This document shows positions 11,871 through 14,172 of a stretch of DNA of 14,172 nucleotides, in pieces. Source of the DNA: Chloroflexota bacterium (GTDB lineage Bacteria > Chloroflexota > FW602-bin22 > JACPRP01); NCBI GenBank assembly GCA_016210495.1, contig JACQUC010000202.1, positions 1 to 14,172 of the forward strand, given 5' to 3'. The position numbers were made by a program, and so were the translations under genes. Numbering within the stretch: the first letter of the stretch is position 1; each line of letters begins with the position of its first letter. The notes below the pieces were generated by a model that did not search any database, was not told where the DNA came from, and saw only the letters and a list, made by a program, of their open reading frames with translations.

Positions 11871-14172
11871 CTATTTGTACACCCTTACCTTCAGACAGCA
11901 GTCCACAGCGGCAGAGGTGTAGTCGATTTGCTCCAGTCCCAGCGGCAGGAGCGAGTTGAAATGCACGCCTTTGCCCTTTGCTATGGGCTTGCCTGCCGCC
12001 CAGTGCCCAAACGTCCCCGCTATCCCCAGTACCTCGGGATGTATCCCCTCGGTCAGCTTCACCCTGCCGCCAACTTTCCTTCCCGCCGGCGTCTCTAGCC
12101 AGATCGAATCCCCATCCCTGATGCCTTTCCGCCGGGCCGTTTCGCCGTTCATCAGTATCTTGTAGGCACTCGGATGATGCTCCCCCAGCTCGTTGAGCCA
12201 TGGATTCTCGGTCGTGTAGGAGTGCGAGTGAAACTGCAGTTTGTAGCTCACTGCGAATAGATCGTGCTCCTTTGACGTCTCGGCAACGCACGGCCGCCAC
12301 TCCAGCATCGGCAGATAACCGCTGGTGTCCCAGGCTATGTCTGCCCGTTCGGCTGCCGCTCGAACGTCCTCGCCAGCCTGCTTCATGTACTCCAGGTAGA
12401 CCTGTACCCGTGGCTTGAGGAACGCTCGGGGGTAAGCCTCCTCTATCTTCTTTGGCCACTTGATCACGCCATTCTGCTTGAACCACTCGAGATTCCGCTC
12501 CGACCCGAAGGACGATTCCAGCGTGATGCTTACCAACTCTTCCCAAGTGTACACCTTCGTCGGGTCGAGCCGATGTGGCTCCTCCAGCTTCAAGATCATA
12601 TTCAGGAACTCGTACACTTCGCTCAGCATCCCTATCCGCCCCGATACCTCCAGAACCGACTCAAGCCAGTGCCTAACCCCGGGCGGCGGCACGACGATGG
12701 GTTGCCTCAGCTCGTAGCACCACTCGCCCAATCCGGCTTCTATGAATTCCTGCTCGATGTTTGGGAACGGTTCGAGCCGCTCGAGGTAATGGGTATCGGG
12801 AATCACTATGTCCGCGAACTCCGCCGTCTCGTCTATCTGGAGCGCAAACGAGACCATAAACGGTATCTTTGCCAGCCACGCGGCCACCACCTCGGGGTCT
12901 CCCGTGCTCATCATTAAGTTTTGCCGGCTGTGTATGGCCACCTCAGGCTCGTAGGGTATCTTCACTCCCGTGAAGGTCAGTCCCTCCATGAAGATGGACA
13001 CCGGGCACAGCTCCGCCAGGTGCACCGTCTCCGGCGCGCTGGCCTTGCGCGCGGGATACGGATAGAAGTAAGCTCTTCTTGGCCCGGGCACCAGTAGACC
13101 GTCCTCGCTCTCATCGAGCCCCCAATGGAACCGCGCTACCGAGCCTTCGTGCATCAGCGGGCTGCATCCCAGCGTCCCACCCGGTACGTCTATCGCTCCC
13201 ACCACGATGTTCAAAAGGTGCATGGCCATGCCCACCAGGATCGCATCTTTGTGCGCCGTGGAACCTCTGTTGAAGGTCACCCCAGCCGGACGGTACGGCA
13301 GCGATTTCCCTTCCACGACGATCGTGCTGCCCACACGTGCCGCCTCTCCGTACTCCTTCGCCAGCCTGCGTATCGTCTCCGCCGGAACCGTCGTGATCTC
13401 TGCCACGTACTCCGGAGTGTACTTGTGCACGTGATCCTTCAGCGCCTGGAAGCTGGGCCTGCACTGGTTGCCGCTCACCGCGTAGCTGCCCTCGATAGCG
13501 CAATGGGCCGGCTCCCCCACGTCAAAGCGCTTCGCCACGCCCTCCACAGTATCCCACACCAGGGGCTTCCCGCTCTCCTGGTCCCTGAGGTACTCGCCAT
13601 CTTGCCCTATTAGATACGGTCCGTTGGTGTGCTTCTGCAGAAACTCCCGATCGTAGATTCCCAGGTCGTTCAGCAGCACATTCAGCAGCCCCAGCGAAAG
13701 CGCCCCATCCGTTCCCGGACGAATGGGGACCCATTCGTCGGCCTTCGCCGCAGCCGGGGTGAGAATGGGGTCCACGACGACGACCTTCATACCCCTCATT
13801 CGGGCATCGGCCATCCGCTGCGTGAGCAGATTGGCGCTGGTCCCGACCATGAACCCCAACTGTGAGCCCATGAGAATCAGGTAATTGCAGAAGCGGAAGT
13901 CGGGCTCCATAAAGAATGTTCCATGCGTCAAGAATGCGATGGGATGCAGGGCCTGCCCGCAGAAGAAAGAGGACGCCCCGCGCATGTAGTTGGGCGTGCC
14001 GAACGCCGACATGAACGACTGCGTAACAGGCATCCCGTAGGGGCCGATGTCCCAGGCGAGTACGACGAGCTTGCGGGGGTCGTCCTCGCGCACCTTCGTC
14101 AGCTTTTGCGCCACCGTGTCGAGGGCCTCGTCCCAGGTGATCTCGACCCAGCGCGGGTCTTCGCCTCTGCCC
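11871..14172 (-). CDS. DMSO-reductase-family molybdopterin oxidoreductase, N-terminus outside
   Basis: The frame is open to the right edge (about 766 residues visible) and reads RWVEITWDEALDTVAQKL at the start, the usual passage after the N-terminal [4Fe-4S] domain, which is outside. Further marks: GTPNYMRGASSFFCG (cofactor-loop region), LILMGSQLGFMV, VVVVDPILTPAAAKADEWVP, then IRPGTDGALSLGLLN, TVPAETIRRLAKEYG, VVGAIDVPGGTLG, FADIVIPDTHYLERLEPFPN and, from ~residue 640, the molybdopterin dinucleotide-binding domain (HSHSYTTENPWLNEL, then GLEQIDYTSAAVDCCLKVRVYK). The class suits polysulfide, thiosulfate or formate-type reductases or hydratases; no substrate can be named. The Mo ligand is probably a Cys or Ser in the GASSFFCG segment, unproven. 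Subunits for electron transfer would be upstream, out of view. It leads the operon with the lipoprotein. Confidence 0.88.
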   Translation of the reverse strand, partial: GRGEDPRWVEITWDEALDTVAQKLTKVREDDPRKLVVLAWDIGPYGMPVTQSFMSAFGTPNYMRGASSFFCGQALHPIAFLTHGTFFMEPDFRFCNYLILMGSQLGFMVGTSANLLTQRMADARMRGMKVVVVDPILTPAAAKADEWVPIRPGTDGALSLGLLNVLLNDLGIYDREFLQKHTNGPYLIGQDGEYLRDQESGKPLVWDTVEGVAKRFDVGEPAHCAIEGSYAVSGNQCRPSFQALKDHVHKYTPEYVAEITTVPAETIRRLAKEYGEAARVGSTIVVEGKSLPYRPAGVTFNRGSTAHKDAILVGMAMHLLNIVVGAIDVPGGTLGCSPLMHEGSVARFHWGLDESEDGLLVPGPRRAYFYPYPARKASAPETVHLAELCPVSIFMEGLTFTGVKIPYEPEVAIHSRQNLMMSTGDPEVVAAWLAKIPFMVSFALQIDETAEFADIVIPDTHYLERLEPFPNIEQEFIEAGLGEWCYELRQPIVVPPPGVRHWLESVLEVSGRIGMLSEVYEFLNMILKLEEPHRLDPTKVYTWEELVSITLESSFGSERNLEWFKQNGVIKWPKKIEEAYPRAFLKPRVQVYLEYMKQAGEDVRAAAERADIAWDTSGYLPMLEWRPCVAETSKEHDLFAVSYKLQFHSHSYTTENPWLNELGEHHPSAYKILMNGETARRKGIRDGDSIWLETPAGRKVGGRVKLTEGIHPEVLGIAGTFGHWAAGKPIAKGKGVHFNSLLPLGLEQIDYTSAAVDCCLKVRVYK

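Noticed and set aside
11440..12546. A 368-codon minus-strand frame overlapping the molybdoenzyme and lipoprotein genes
   Set aside because: Low-complexity Arg/Gly-rich translation without motifs; it is another frame of the clear molybdoenzyme sequence.
1..14172. CRISPR array or prophage
   Set aside because: No regularly spaced direct repeats and no phage structural, integrase or lysis genes were seen.

Overview
The window looks like an uncultured, moderately GC-rich bacterium. The gene families (paired TreT-like glycosyltransferases, GH57 enzymes, YgiT/DUF433/DUF5615 toxin-antitoxin modules, a DMSO-reductase-family molybdoenzyme) would fit a Chloroflexota-like lineage, but nothing here fixes the taxonomy and that is a weak inference.

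Region 1 (1-2380) is an accessory island of eroded toxin-antitoxin modules. It holds a YgiT-type zinc-finger antitoxin preceded by only the last ~38 codons of a DUF4258 toxin, a MNT-type nucleotidyltransferase with no HEPN partner in view, a DUF433 antitoxin followed by a DUF5615 toxin with an internal deletion and frameshift, and an XRE antitoxin preceded by only the C-terminal half of a HigB/RelE-like toxin. In all three toxin-antitoxin pairs the antitoxin looks intact and the toxin is broken. A DinB-like gene follows the XRE gene. A ~132-bp MITE with 22-bp terminal inverted repeats and a 9-bp target duplication sits between two divergent promoters, and a pair of 11-bp repeats resembling an IS21-family end closes the region.

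Region 2 (2546-10463) is a retaining-glucosyl/alpha-glucan cluster. Two adjacent TreT-like GT4 trehalose synthases lie on the plus strand. They converge on a minus-strand operon running GH57 (no CBM) > GT4 > GT4 > small zinc-binding protein > GH57-CBM48. Each of the three enzyme families occurs as a pair, with one copy keeping the canonical catalytic residues and the other having lost them at collinear positions: TreT K244N and E326R; GT4 R to E, K to T and E to G; GH57 D242E with the rest of motif 4 destroyed. This looks like a set of active/pseudo-enzyme partners and is the most interesting feature of the window. The operon starts from a near-consensus promoter (TTGACA-17-TAGAAT) and has a ~220-nt structured leader with two successive intrinsic-terminator-like hairpins before the first start codon, which suggests attenuation or a riboswitch-like control.

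Region 3 (10784-14172, minus strand) holds a molybdopterin oxidoreductase, cut by the right edge, followed 30 bp later by an NMT1/TauA-type substrate-binding lipoprotein. A long palindromic repeat of the widespread CCCTCACCCTAACCCTCTCCC type ends that unit.
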